Source: Proteobacteria bacterium UBA981
Lineage (GTDB): Bacteria > Pseudomonadota > Gammaproteobacteria > Ga0077536
DNA length: 64,000 bases
NCBI GenBank assembly: GCA_002292285.1
Contig: DBBP01000004.1
Span: 65,235-129,234 of the forward strand
Reading direction: 5' to 3'
Shown: piece after piece, positions 17,858 through 26,919 of the stretch
How the letters are laid out: every line of letters begins with the position of its first letter
Numbering within the stretch: the first letter of the stretch is position 1
Made by a program: the position numbers and the translations under genes
The notes under the pieces: generated by a model
Told to the model about the DNA's origin: nothing
What the model saw: the letters and a program-made list of their open reading frames with translations, nothing else
Databases searched by the model: none

Positions 17858-19201
17858 TTGGATCCCAATCAACTCACCGATGAAGTGAAAGGCCGCTATC
17901 ACAAGCTGCTGGACGAAGGCGCAGACCCGAACGAGTGGGCGTACGCCTGGCGCTCTGAATACAACCGCGGCGGCTTCAAAGCTGTCGATATGTTGATGGA
18001 CGAGGTCGTCACGCCGAGCAAGTGCATAGGCTGTGCAGCCTGCGTCACGATTTGTCCGGTCGACGTTTTCGATTACGTTGATGAAAAGCCCAAAGACACC
18101 CGCCATGATGCTTGCGTGTACTGCGAGCTATGCGTCGACGTATGTCCCGTATTGCGCCCGACCGATCAGGATTTGCATGAGCAAATCGGTCTCATGGAAC
18201 CGGTTAAAGACGAGGGGTTCGGTCCCTACGCTTACGGCGTATATGCGCGTGCGACCGACAAAGCCTGGGCGGATTCAGGCCAGGACGGCGGTGTTTGTTC
18301 TGCCCTGCTGATTCACGGAATGCGTAACGGCACACTCGGCGGCGTAGTCGCCGGCGAAGAGCACGCTGAGAACCCGCAAATGGGTTCCTCGATGTTACAG
18401 ACCACAGAAGCGCAAATTCTTACTGGTGCCCGGTCGCGTTACACCTACCAACCCAATACGCTGGCACTTGTCGAAGCGATGCAAAAGAACATCACGCCGC
18501 TCGCAGTTGTCGGCGTTCCGTGTCAGGTCGACGGCGTTCGCCAACAGCAGCATTCCAGCATCCGCCTGGATGTGGCCGAGTGGTACCGCGAAAACATCAG
18601 CCTAGTGATCGGATTGTTTTGCTCGGAATCGTTCACCGAGAAAGGCATCGATTGGCTGGCTGAAGAGATGGAGGTGCCCAAGCGCGACATCGTCAACATC
18701 AATATCAAGGGCAAGATTGAAATTAAGCTTCGCGACGGCCGTGAAGACACCCGCTCACTGAAGGCCTTTGGTAAATACGCGCGTCCCGCCTGTCTGTATT
18801 GCATGGATTATTCGGCGGACAACGCTGATATCGGTATGGGCGGCATTGGCATCGATGGCTGGACGTTTACCGTCATCCGTACCGAGGCTGGTCACAAGGC
18901 ATGGCAGGCCTTGGTCGCCGATGGCTGGGTCGAGACCAAAGAGTTCGAAGAAGAGCCGAAGGGCAAAGATCTGGTTGCGCGGCTGTCAATTTACAAGCGT
19001 AATCGGCCGTTGCCAGCTTTGATGCCGACACACCTGGAGCGCGAGGAAATTGGCAATCTCGACCCGAAAAATTTCTATCGTGGTTGGGAAGATGGCAATT
19101 CACCGAAAGACTGGCGACCGTTACCGCCACCACCACCCAAGAAGAAGAAAAAAGTCGCTGCCGCACCAGCAGATGATGCATCCAAGGAGGGTTCAGCATG
19201 A
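17858..19201 (+). CDS. FrhB-like (coenzyme F420 hydrogenase/dehydrogenase beta subunit family) iron-sulfur protein
   Basis: 447 aa from a TTG start with ATAGGAG 6 nt upstream. Two [4Fe-4S] ferredoxin motifs occur near residues 54-65 (CIGCAACVTICP) and 86-97 (CVYCELCVDVCP). The FrhB N- and C-terminal domains follow (SGQDGGVCSALLIHGM; VVGVPCQVDGVRQ; GLFCSESF; PACLYCMDYSADNADIGMGG). The C-terminus is an unusual proline/lysine tail. FrhB-family proteins bind FAD and pass electrons between iron-sulfur partners and a soluble carrier. The stop overlaps the next gene (ATGA), so it is probably a subunit or electron partner of the oxidoreductase. F420 use is not implied. Confidence 0.88.
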   Translation: MDPNQLTDEVKGRYHKLLDEGADPNEWAYAWRSEYNRGGFKAVDMLMDEVVTPSKCIGCAACVTICPVDVFDYVDEKPKDTRHDACVYCELCVDVCPVLRPTDQDLHEQIGLMEPVKDEGFGPYAYGVYARATDKAWADSGQDGGVCSALLIHGMRNGTLGGVVAGEEHAENPQMGSSMLQTTEAQILTGARSRYTYQPNTLALVEAMQKNITPLAVVGVPCQVDGVRQQQHSSIRLDVAEWYRENISLVIGLFCSESFTEKGIDWLAEEMEVPKRDIVNINIKGKIEIKLRDGREDTRSLKAFGKYARPACLYCMDYSADNADIGMGGIGIDGWTFTVIRTEAGHKAWQALVADGWVETKEFEEEPKGKDLVARLSIYKRNRPLPALMPTHLEREEIGNLDPKNFYRGWEDGNSPKDWRPLPPPPPKKKKKVAAAPADDASKEGSA

Positions 19202-20982
19202 GCCAGACCAAACTACGTTTGACAGACCTGAACGTCATTGTCTCCGGGCAAGGTGGCGACGGCTCACTAACAGTCATTAACATTCTTGCCGACGTACTGC
19301 GGACGAGCGGATTGCGTATCTACACCGAGCGCGACGTACTCTCCCGCATTAAGGGCGGCATTACTGCGGCAACTCTGCGGGCCTATGACGGCGAACGTTT
19401 GTGCATTGGTAGCCACATCGACCTGCTGGTTGCCTTTGACTTGCTTGCCGTCAACAAGCACGCCTACCGCCTCAATGATCGCAGTGTTGTGATCTACGAC
19501 AACTCCGGCGGGGAACTCTCCGAGGATTGCGGGGTGCCGGCCGGTGCACGCCGTATTGGCGTGCCGCTCAGCCGCCACGCGGTGAAGAATTTTCGCCGAG
19601 ATATTTACAAAAACAGCATTTCGTTTGCGGTCATCGGGCGCCTGCTCGGTCTAGACGATGAACAGATGCACCATTCGTTTGAGAAGCGTTTCGCCCGCCG
19701 TGGCGCGCAGCAGCTCAAGTACAACCTCGCGGCTCTTGATGTCGGATTAAAGTTGTCCGAAGAAGCGGGGCTCACGGCTGACGCCGGCCTTTATGACATC
19801 GTCAGCTCCGATGCTCACCCGAGCATGCAGATCACTGGCAATGAGGCAGTCGCGTTTGGTTTCCTCGTTGGAGGCGGACGTTTTTTCGCCGGTTATCCAA
19901 TTACCCCATCGACCGATGTGATGGAGTGGCTGGACAAATGGTTGCCGAAGTACGGTGGCGTTGTTCGCCAGGCTGAGGACGAATTGTCGGCGATTAATAT
20001 GGCCATCGGTGCGGCACTCACTGGCACACGTACGATGATCGCGACTTGTGGGCCCGGTCTGTCATTGATGCAGGAAGGCATTGGCCAGTTGGGTATGGGC
20101 GAAATTCCCCTGGTGGTCGTTGATGCTCAACGTGGTGGACCAAGCACGGGCATGCCCACGAAGCCTGAGCAAAGCGACATCAACCTGCTGGTCTACGGGG
20201 GGCACGGAGATTTCCCCCGCGCCGTCCTCGCGCCTGGCAATCCACAAGAATGTTTTGAATTAACCGTGGCAGCTTGCAATATCGCGGACAAGTATCAATT
20301 GCCGGTATTCATGGCGCTCGATCAGGGCTTATCGCAAAACCTGGCGTCTATCGATCCAGTTGCACTTGATGATGTTGTCATCGATCGCGGCAAACGTCTC
20401 GACGCTGACGCTCTCGCTGAAGCGGACGTGTATAAACGCTACGCGTTTGAAGACGACGGCGTGTCGGCATTCGCAGCACCAGGAACTCCGGGCGGCATGT
20501 CGCTAGTGACCGGTAATGAGCATGATGAGTTCGGCCTGGTATCGACCGACCCGACGAATCGCGTGCGTATGTTGGACAAGCGCCAACGCAAAATGATCAC
20601 CATGCGCGACGATTTGCCGCGTGCAGTGCACCACGGCATTGACACGGCCGACATCGGCTTCATTGGCGTTGGGATGTGTTACGGGGTCATCCTTGAAGCC
20701 ATGGATATCCTCACTGGGCAGGGCGTCCATACGCAGTACCATCAAATGCGTACCTTATTCCCGATGCTGGAAGAAACCGCTGCGTTCACGCGTCGCTGTA
20801 AATCCGTGTATGTCGTCGAATACAACGCCACCGCACAACTGGCGAAGCTGATCATTGCCCAGGGTGGCGATGAATCTCGCATCAATAGTTTTCTCAAATA
20901 TGACGGCACTCCGATGAGTGCCGACGAAATTGTCGCCCACGTACTGAACGCGGAAGGCATCAAGGAGGTTGACGTCGCATGA
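19198..20982 (+). CDS. 2-oxoacid:acceptor oxidoreductase, fused gamma-alpha subunit (KorA-like)
   Basis: 594 aa. Residues 1 to about 190 form the gamma domain (VIVSGQGGDGSLTVINILA; RIKGGITAATLRA). From about residue 205 the alpha (pyrimidine-binding) domain follows (GNEAVAFGFLVGGGRFFAGY; PITPSTDVMEW; EDELSAINMAIGAA; RGGPSTGMPTKPEQSDI). This gamma-alpha order is typical of two-subunit 2-oxoglutarate/2-oxoacid:ferredoxin oxidoreductases. With the beta subunit it would oxidatively decarboxylate a 2-oxoacid to acyl-CoA and reduce a low-potential carrier. It is coupled by ATGA overlaps to both neighbours. The substrate is unknown. Confidence 0.92.
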   Translation: MSQTKLRLTDLNVIVSGQGGDGSLTVINILADVLRTSGLRIYTERDVLSRIKGGITAATLRAYDGERLCIGSHIDLLVAFDLLAVNKHAYRLNDRSVVIYDNSGGELSEDCGVPAGARRIGVPLSRHAVKNFRRDIYKNSISFAVIGRLLGLDDEQMHHSFEKRFARRGAQQLKYNLAALDVGLKLSEEAGLTADAGLYDIVSSDAHPSMQITGNEAVAFGFLVGGGRFFAGYPITPSTDVMEWLDKWLPKYGGVVRQAEDELSAINMAIGAALTGTRTMIATCGPGLSLMQEGIGQLGMGEIPLVVVDAQRGGPSTGMPTKPEQSDINLLVYGGHGDFPRAVLAPGNPQECFELTVAACNIADKYQLPVFMALDQGLSQNLASIDPVALDDVVIDRGKRLDADALAEADVYKRYAFEDDGVSAFAAPGTPGGMSLVTGNEHDEFGLVSTDPTNRVRMLDKRQRKMITMRDDLPRAVHHGIDTADIGFIGVGMCYGVILEAMDILTGQGVHTQYHQMRTLFPMLEETAAFTRRCKSVYVVEYNATAQLAKLIIAQGGDESRINSFLKYDGTPMSADEIVAHVLNAEGIKEVDVA

Positions 20983-21842
20983 CCAAAACATTTACACCCG
21001 CTCGTCCTATATGGTGCGCTGGCTGCGGAGACTTCGGTGTGTTGCAAGCACTAGTTAACGCGCTCGATGAACTGAACGTACCAGCCCACAAACGGATGGT
21101 CATTGCAGGGATTGGCTGCTCCGGCTCGCTGCAGAATAATCTGTCTTGCTACGGCTACCACGCCCTGCATGGGCGCGTGATGCCGACTGCCACCGGTGCC
21201 AAACTTGCGAATCCAGAATTGACTGTGATCGGTGTCGGCGGCGATGGCGATGGCTACGCGATCGGCGGTGGGCATTTAATGCACTCGTTCAAACGCAATC
21301 CGGGCGTGACCTATATCGTGATGAACAACGGTACCTATGGCCTCACCAAGGGCCAACCGTCGCCAACCAGCCCGAATGGCTATGGTCTCAATATTGAGGA
21401 GGATCTCGATCCGATCATGTTGGGTTTGAGTATTCCAGGTTCGACCTTTTTAGCCCGTGCTTACAGCGGTAACCCGGCGCAGTTGCTTGAACTGACCACA
21501 GCAGCGCTTCAACACACGGCAGCGGGACACGGCATGTCCTATCTTGAAGTACTCTCGCCCTGCGTCACCTACAACGATACCTATCGCGAATGGCGTAGTA
21601 GCGTCTACGACTGCGACACGGAAGCGGGTTACGACCCGACTAACCGTGCTGCTGCATTTGTGCGCATGAGCGAATTGCGTGAAGAGGGCCGGCTGCCGCT
21701 CGGGCTGATTTTCCGTGGTGAACGTGCGGCGCTTGAAAACGCGGCGCTCAACCACGACTTCACCGCGCCGGCGCTGCAGGATGTTGCGCATCTACCGCTC
21801 GCTGATACTTACGGCGACGCGCTTCAGTCTTTCATGAGGTAG
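20979..21842 (+). CDS. 2-oxoacid:acceptor oxidoreductase beta subunit (thiamine diphosphate and [4Fe-4S] binding, KorB-like)
   Basis: 287 aa. It shows the beta-subunit cluster ligands C13 and C16 (WCAGCGDFG), C47 (GIGCSG) and a fourth Cys in SPCVTYN. The thiamine-diphosphate/Mg pattern is present (VGGDGDGYAIGGGH then NNGTYGLTKGQPSPT). The length is normal for KorB/OorB types. It is last in the operon; the stop is followed by a perfect palindrome and a rho-independent terminator. The four Cys argue for a functional iron-sulfur enzyme. Confidence 0.93.
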   Translation: MTKTFTPARPIWCAGCGDFGVLQALVNALDELNVPAHKRMVIAGIGCSGSLQNNLSCYGYHALHGRVMPTATGAKLANPELTVIGVGGDGDGYAIGGGHLMHSFKRNPGVTYIVMNNGTYGLTKGQPSPTSPNGYGLNIEEDLDPIMLGLSIPGSTFLARAYSGNPAQLLELTTAALQHTAAGHGMSYLEVLSPCVTYNDTYREWRSSVYDCDTEAGYDPTNRAAAFVRMSELREEGRLPLGLIFRGERAALENAALNHDFTAPALQDVAHLPLADTYGDALQSFMR

Positions 21843-21876
21843 TGGATTAACCTTAGTTGGTTCCTCCCACACAGTT

Positions 21877-21904
21877 ATGTCGGTTGCGCTAGCGCAACCG
21901 ACAT
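21877..21904. repeat. 28-bp perfect palindrome downstream of the oxidoreductase operon
   Basis: ATGTCGGTTGCGCT is followed directly by its exact reverse complement, with no loop. It lies between the korB-like stop and the terminator. It could form a cruciform or RNA hairpin with a tiny loop, or bind a dimeric protein. It has no T-run, so it is not itself a classical terminator. Confidence 0.85.
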
Positions 21905-21918
21905 GTTTGCAACATTCA

Positions 21919-21942
21919 GGGGCCACGACGGCCCCTTTTTTT
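21919..21942 (+). terminator. rho-independent terminator of the oxidoreductase operon
   Basis: Stem GGGGCC/GGCCCC with a 5-nt loop (ACGAC), followed by seven T. It ends the TTG-initiated three-gene operon that starts at 17858. Confidence 0.88.
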
Positions 21943-22139
21943 GCTTTTCATTTCTCCTGAGGAAACAGCCGGTCGGGCGAAAGCGGGCATTCCACGACCA
22001 GTGATTCAACTGAAATTGATTGCGCCCCGCGCCCTCGCTTGGTCGAATGCTTTTCTACAGGTACTCTGCAATACCATCTGATCTGAGCGTTGGCGCAAAC
22101 GCCAGACAGGTTTGAATTTAATTCGCTAAGGAGTCTCAT

Positions 22140-22904
22140 TTGAGCAGTCATCATTTTGATTTGAGCGGTAAAGTAGCCTTGATTACCGGCGGTAGTCGTG
22201 GCCTCGGTCGCCAGATGGCCCTGGCATTTGCCGAACAGGGCGCCGATGTCGCTATCGTCAGCCGCAAGCTCGAGCAGTGCGAGACGGTCGCCGCCGAGGT
22301 GCGAGCACTCGGGCGCAAGGCGTTCCCATTTGCTTGTCATGTGGGGCGCTGGGGAGAACTCGACGGGATGGTGGAGGCGGTGTATAAGCATTTCGGCAAA
22401 GTCGACGTGTTGGTTAACAATGCCGGCATGTCACCGTTGTATCCGTCACTCGACCAGGTGTCAGAAGAGTTGTTCGATAAAGTAGTTGCAATCAATCTGA
22501 AAGCGCCGTTTCGCCTGATGGCTGTTGTCGGCAAGCGTATGCACGAAGGTGATGGCGGGTCGATCATCAATATCTCAAGCACGGCATCCGTGACGCCAAG
22601 CCCAGGCTCGCAGCCCTACGGCGCAGCGAAGGCCGGACTCAACGCGATCACAGGTGCGTTTGCACATGCCTACGCACCCAACGTGCGCGTGAATTGCATC
22701 ATGGCCGGTCCCTTCCTCACCGATATTTCGAAAGCGTGGGATATGGAGGTATTCGAAGAAAGGGCGGCCCGTATGGCGCTTAAGCGCGGTGGTAAACCCG
22801 AAGAAATCATCGGCGCTGCGTTGTACTTTGCGAGCGCCGCGTCGAGTTTCACGACCGCGGCGGTACTACCCGTGGATGGTGGCTGGTTGGGCAGCGGCGA
22901 GTAG
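22140..22904 (+). CDS. short-chain dehydrogenase/reductase
   Basis: 254 aa from a TTG start with AAGGAG a few nt upstream. Classical SDR motifs: TGGSRGLG, NNAG, catalytic Ser in NISSTASV, YGAAK, and the end VLPVDGGWLGSGE. The basic residue after strand 2 (SRKLEQ) suggests NADP(H). It begins a new transcription unit after the terminator and leads into crotonase, acyl-CoA dehydrogenase and thiolase-like genes, so it could be a 3-hydroxyacyl-CoA-type dehydrogenase of the same pathway. The substrate is inferred from context only. Confidence 0.9.
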   Translation: MSSHHFDLSGKVALITGGSRGLGRQMALAFAEQGADVAIVSRKLEQCETVAAEVRALGRKAFPFACHVGRWGELDGMVEAVYKHFGKVDVLVNNAGMSPLYPSLDQVSEELFDKVVAINLKAPFRLMAVVGKRMHEGDGGSIINISSTASVTPSPGSQPYGAAKAGLNAITGAFAHAYAPNVRVNCIMAGPFLTDISKAWDMEVFEERAARMALKRGGKPEEIIGAALYFASAASSFTTAAVLPVDGGWLGSGE

Positions 22905-22952
22905 CCGGAACAGTTTCAGAGTTTGTATGTTTCGATAGAAGGAGTGAGTCAC

Positions 22953-23714
22953 GTGTCTGAAGTATTGGTTGATTGTGAGGACGGTCTGATGGTCATAACC
23001 ATTAATCGTCCGGAGGCACGCAATGCGATTAACCGAGCGGTGTCGCTGGGTGTGTGCGCTGCATGCGACGAACTCGACTCGCGCGACGATTTGCAGGTTG
23101 GCATTCTGACCGGCGCCGGAGGGAGCTTTTGTTCTGGTATGGATCTGAAAGCGTTCGTGCGCGGCGAAACGATGCGCATCGAAGGACGGGGAATTCTTGG
23201 TATCACCATGACGCCGCCGACCAAGCCGCTCATCGCCGCAGTGGAGGGGTATGCGTTGGCAGGCGGCTGCGAAGCGATGCTGGCCTGTGACATGACGGTT
23301 GCCTCACGCGACGCCAAGTTCGGCATTCCTGAAGTTAAACGAGGACTTGCCGCAGGCGCCGGCGGTCTACTCCGTTTGCCGCGCCTGATGCCACCCAGAA
23401 TAGCGATGGAGCTAGCTCTGACCGGTGACATGATTGACGCTGAGCGGGCAGAGCGCTTCGGCCTGGTTAACATTCTGACCGAACCCGGAGAGGCACTCGC
23501 GCAAGCGCGCGCGCTTGCTGCGCGCATCATCTGTAACGCCCCCTTGTCGATCACGGCCAGCAAACGCGTGTTGGTAGAGCAGCGTGATTGGCCGCTCGAC
23601 GAAATGTTCGCTCGCCAACAGGAAATTACCGGCCCAGTGATCGCTTCTGAGGACGCTCGAGAGGGCTCGAAAGCGTTCGCGGAAAAGCGCGCGCCGGAAT
23701 GGAAGGGGCGCTAG
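22953..23714 (+). CDS. enoyl-CoA hydratase/isomerase (crotonase) family protein
   Basis: 253 aa from a GTG start preceded at the right distance by GAAGGAG (22939-22945); a TTG 30 nt upstream has no ribosome site. Crotonase features: VITINRPEARNAI, oxyanion-hole strand GAGGSFCSGMDLKAF, and both candidate catalytic Glu positions (GGCEAML and GIPEVKRGL). The family hydrates or isomerises enoyl-CoA, but some members cleave rings or dehalogenate. The neighbouring SDR and acyl-CoA dehydrogenase support a beta-oxidation step. Confidence 0.92.
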   Translation: MSEVLVDCEDGLMVITINRPEARNAINRAVSLGVCAACDELDSRDDLQVGILTGAGGSFCSGMDLKAFVRGETMRIEGRGILGITMTPPTKPLIAAVEGYALAGGCEAMLACDMTVASRDAKFGIPEVKRGLAAGAGGLLRLPRLMPPRIAMELALTGDMIDAERAERFGLVNILTEPGEALAQARALAARIICNAPLSITASKRVLVEQRDWPLDEMFARQQEITGPVIASEDAREGSKAFAEKRAPEWKGR

Positions 23715-23855
23715 TTTCGTAACGGGTATCTGCGCGCACGATTGCAAGAAAATCGGCCCGCCAGTGCGCGAATCGGTCGGTGCGAGGCGAGACGCCGACA
23801 TTCAGAATAGCACCCGCTTAGCCTCTATCAGGCATTTTTCTGCAGTGAGTACACG

Positions 23856-25022
23856 ATGATTCCGAGGACACTATTTTCCGCCGAGCACGACATTTTTCGC
23901 AGCAGCGTACAGCGCTTCGTCACCGAACACGTGACGCCCAATCACGCTGATTGGGAGAAGGCAGGACAAGTACCCCGCGAGCTTTGGAGCAAAGCCGGCG
24001 AACTCGGCATGCTGTGTTGCAACGTTGACGTTGAATACGGCGGCATGGGAGGCGACTTTCTGCACAGCACGATCCTGATCGAAGAGTTCGCGCGCGCCGG
24101 TGCCACTGGCCCGTCATTTTTTCTGCACTCAGACATCGTGGCGCCTTATTTGGTGGATTTTGGCAGCGAGGCGCAAAAGCTGAAATGGTTACCGCGCATG
24201 GCGCGGGGCGAGACCGTAGTCGCACTCGGGATGAGCGAGCCATCCGGAGGTAGCGATGTGGCGGCGATGCGAACTCAAGCGATACGGGATGGCGACGATT
24301 ATGTGATCAACGGCCAGAAGGTATTTATTACCAATGGCCACACGGCCGATCTATTGCTGCTCGCCGCGAAAACGGACCCGACGGCTCGGGCTAAAGGGGT
24401 AAGTCTGATTCTGGTTGAAACGGACCGCCCCGGATTCACACGTGGCCGTAAGCTGGAAAAATTAGGCTGCAAGGCACAAGACACTTCGGAGCTGTTCTTC
24501 AGCGATTTGCGCGTGCCGGTGGCGAATCGGCTTGGCGCGGAAGGCGATGGCTTTGCCCAACTGATGACGCAACTGGCACAAGAGCGTTTGATTCAGGCGA
24601 TTAGGGCAGTAGCTAGTGCGGAGGCCGCTTTGGGCTGGACTATCGAGTACGTCGCCGAGCGGGAGATGTTCGGTCACACCTTGGCTGATTTTCAGAATAC
24701 GCGCTTCGAACTTGCCGATTTGCATGCCGATATTCTCACCCAGCGTGTATTCGTTGATCGGTGCACTGAGCTTCACCTGCAGGGTGCACTCGATGCTACC
24801 GACGCAGCAGCCGCTAAACTTGTCACGACCGAATTGCAGGGACGGGTCATGGACCGCTGCTTGCAGCTGTTCGGCGGTTGGGGCTACATGTGGGAGTATC
24901 CCATAGCGCGGGCTTTTGCAGACGCGCGCATGACCAGAATTGGCGGCGGTGCTGTTGAAGTCATGAAACAAATCATTGGTAATGCGATTTTGCCCAAAGC
25001 CAGATCGAAACGGCGCGTCTGA
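23856..25022 (+). CDS. acyl-CoA dehydrogenase
   Basis: 388 aa with the three-domain acyl-CoA dehydrogenase layout. Visible are the FAD/substrate signature GMSEPSGGSDVAAM, KVFITNGHTADLLLL, the AQERL helix and the C-terminal signature LFGGWGYMWEYPIARAFADAR, TRIGGG. It oxidises an acyl-CoA to the enoyl-CoA and passes electrons to ETF, for which genes lie at 29412-32784. The start ATG (23856) has only a weak ribosome site. It is third in the run beginning at 22140; the thiolase-like gene follows after 29 nt. Confidence 0.94.
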   Translation: MIPRTLFSAEHDIFRSSVQRFVTEHVTPNHADWEKAGQVPRELWSKAGELGMLCCNVDVEYGGMGGDFLHSTILIEEFARAGATGPSFFLHSDIVAPYLVDFGSEAQKLKWLPRMARGETVVALGMSEPSGGSDVAAMRTQAIRDGDDYVINGQKVFITNGHTADLLLLAAKTDPTARAKGVSLILVETDRPGFTRGRKLEKLGCKAQDTSELFFSDLRVPVANRLGAEGDGFAQLMTQLAQERLIQAIRAVASAEAALGWTIEYVAEREMFGHTLADFQNTRFELADLHADILTQRVFVDRCTELHLQGALDATDAAAAKLVTTELQGRVMDRCLQLFGGWGYMWEYPIARAFADARMTRIGGGAVEVMKQIIGNAILPKARSKRRV

Positions 25023-25051
25023 ACAGCTCAGCAACTAAAGGAAGTCCAACT

Positions 25052-26206
25052 ATGTCGTTGTCCGATAAAGCCTGTGTCAGTGGCGTCGGCGAGACCGCCT
25101 ACGTGCGCGGCGCAACTAAAACGGCGTTCGAGCTGCAAATCGAGGCGTCATTGTCCGCGATTGCTGACGCAGGACTTAAGCCGCCCGATATTGACGGCAT
25201 CATTCCAATTGGCATCGTTAGCGGGATAGCCGAGGATTTCGTTGATAACTTCGGGATTCCTGATTTACGTTTCTCTGCACTTATTCCGCACGGCGGAGCC
25301 AGTCCGGTGATGGCACTGCAATGTGCCGCAATGGCAGTCGCAAATGGGGTTTGTCGAAACGTACTCATTACGTTCGGGCGCAACGTCAGTGCTGGCTCAA
25401 ACAAAGCCGGTGCGCGTATTCATCAGATGCCTCAATTTCACTACGTCACAGAGTTCGAGCTTGCGACCGGCATGATCGCGCCAGCTCAAATTTACGCGCC
25501 GATGGCGCAACGACATATGGCACTTTACGGCACTACGGTGCGTCAGTTCGGGGCAGTCGCGGTCGCAATGCGTGAGCACGCACTGCGCAACGATAATGCC
25601 ATCATGAAAAAGCCCATCACGCTAAGTGATCACGAGAACTCGCGCATGATTGCCGATCCGTTTCGCCTCTTCGATTGTTCGCTCGAAAGTGATGGCGGCG
25701 CCGCGGTGATTGTCAGCGCTGCTGAACAGGCTACAGATTTTCGACACCATCCGGTGCTTATCGCGGGCGTCGCGACTGGCCACCCGGATTCGCCGGCTTC
25801 GATTACTCAACGAGAAGATATGACCAGCCTTGGCCTCGGCAAGGCCGCCCCGCGCGCTTTCTCAATGGCAGGAGTCAAGCCGGCAGATATTGATGTCGCA
25901 GAGATCTACGACTGTTTCACTTACGCCGTCATTCGCCAGCTCGAGGATATGGGGTTTTGTGCGAAAGGTGAGGGTGGCCCGTTTGTTGAGAACGGCCGCC
26001 TTGGGCCTGGCGGCGAGTTACCGACAAACACCCACGGCGGCCTGTTGTCCCAGGCGCACGTGTGGGGCTTGAATCACGTTGTTGAACTGGTGCAGCAATT
26101 GCGTGGTGACGCCGGCCGAGCCCAGGTCCCCGATGCCGAAGTGGGACTCGTCACTGGCTACGGGGATATGGGCGATGGCGCGCTGGCTATCATGCGACGC
26201 GCTTGA
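25052..26206 (+). CDS. thiolase-fold protein (SCP-x/Ltp2-like), catalytic Cys apparently absent
   Basis: 384 aa with thiolase-superfamily N- and C-halves (VSGVGETAYVRGA; DVAEIYDCFTYAV; LPTNTHGGLLSQAHVWG). Where true thiolases have the nucleophilic Cys there is PHGGASPVMAL, and the second Cys site near the C-terminus reads VTGYGDMGDGAL. The His of NTHGG is kept. This pattern fits the non-condensing relatives, such as steroid side-chain aldol-lyases, better than beta-ketothiolases. Those often need a DUF35 partner, which is not encoded here. It ends the catabolic run and converges on a GST gene 12 nt away. Confidence 0.85.
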   Translation: MSLSDKACVSGVGETAYVRGATKTAFELQIEASLSAIADAGLKPPDIDGIIPIGIVSGIAEDFVDNFGIPDLRFSALIPHGGASPVMALQCAAMAVANGVCRNVLITFGRNVSAGSNKAGARIHQMPQFHYVTEFELATGMIAPAQIYAPMAQRHMALYGTTVRQFGAVAVAMREHALRNDNAIMKKPITLSDHENSRMIADPFRLFDCSLESDGGAAVIVSAAEQATDFRHHPVLIAGVATGHPDSPASITQREDMTSLGLGKAAPRAFSMAGVKPADIDVAEIYDCFTYAVIRQLEDMGFCAKGEGGPFVENGRLGPGGELPTNTHGGLLSQAHVWGLNHVVELVQQLRGDAGRAQVPDAEVGLVTGYGDMGDGALAIMRRA

Positions 26207-26218
26207 GTCCCGACCCTA

Positions 26219-26827
26219 TTAAAGCTTCTGAGCGCGGGCCAATGCAGGCCTGGCATGGCAGGCGGACGCCCAGCGCTGCACGTTAGCGTGCTCGGAATAG
26301 TCGAATTTAAGCATGCCGAGTAGCAGCATCACCGCCGCTACGTTCAGGTCGGCAATCGAGAAATTATCGCCAAGCAACCACTCGCGATCAGCGAGCGCGC
26401 CGTCAAGGACTGCCAGCGGGCGCGCAAGCTGGCGTCCCGCAGAGGCAACTGTACGCTCGTTGCGTTTTTCTTCGGGCAGCAGAAACGTGTTCAGCATCAT
26501 CTGCATCTGCAGGGGTTCAATTTCGCTAATTCCCCAAACGGACCACTGCCAGGTCAGGGCTTCGGCCGCAGCCGTATCCGGGTAAAGGCCGTCCCCGTAA
26601 GCTTTCGCTAAATACAGATTGATTGCCATCGATTCGAAAATCGTCAGGTCACCATCGACTAAAGCCGGTACTTTGCCATTCGGATTCACGGCCAAGTATT
26701 CTGCGGTTTTGGAGTCTTCCATATACGACACGGGTAGGTGTTCGTAGTCGACGCCGACTTCCTCAATACCCCATAAGGAACGATGCGCGCGTGAACCGGC
26801 GATGCCGTAAAGTTTGATTTTACTCAT
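26219..26827 (-). CDS. glutathione S-transferase family protein
   Basis: 202 aa. It has an N-terminal thioredoxin-like domain (IKLYGIAGSRAHRSLWGIEE), the cis-Pro/glutathione contact region (PNGKVPALVDGDLTIFES) and a C-terminal helical domain with the DN-box-like FSIADLNVAA. A GGAG ribosome site precedes the ATG. It is probably cytoplasmic, conjugating or isomerising an electrophile. The substrate is unknown. It is convergent with the thiolase-like gene. Confidence 0.9.
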   Translation of the reverse strand: MSKIKLYGIAGSRAHRSLWGIEEVGVDYEHLPVSYMEDSKTAEYLAVNPNGKVPALVDGDLTIFESMAINLYLAKAYGDGLYPDTAAAEALTWQWSVWGISEIEPLQMQMMLNTFLLPEEKRNERTVASAGRQLARPLAVLDGALADREWLLGDNFSIADLNVAAVMLLLGMLKFDYSEHANVQRWASACHARPALARAQKL

Positions 26828-26919
26828 GATGGTGCTCCGCAGAGTTGAATGCTATTCGCAGCGCGCCCGCCTGCGCACTGCTGCAGTGAGCTAAATTCGG
26901 GCGACCCTTGTGCCGGCGC

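Noticed and set aside
17858..19201. Evidence for coenzyme F420 in this organism
   Set aside because: FrhB-family membership alone does not show F420 use, and no F420 biosynthesis gene is in the window.
25052..26206. Annotating this gene as acetyl-CoA acetyltransferase
   Set aside because: Neither catalytic Cys position is conserved by eye; a broader thiolase-fold call is safer.
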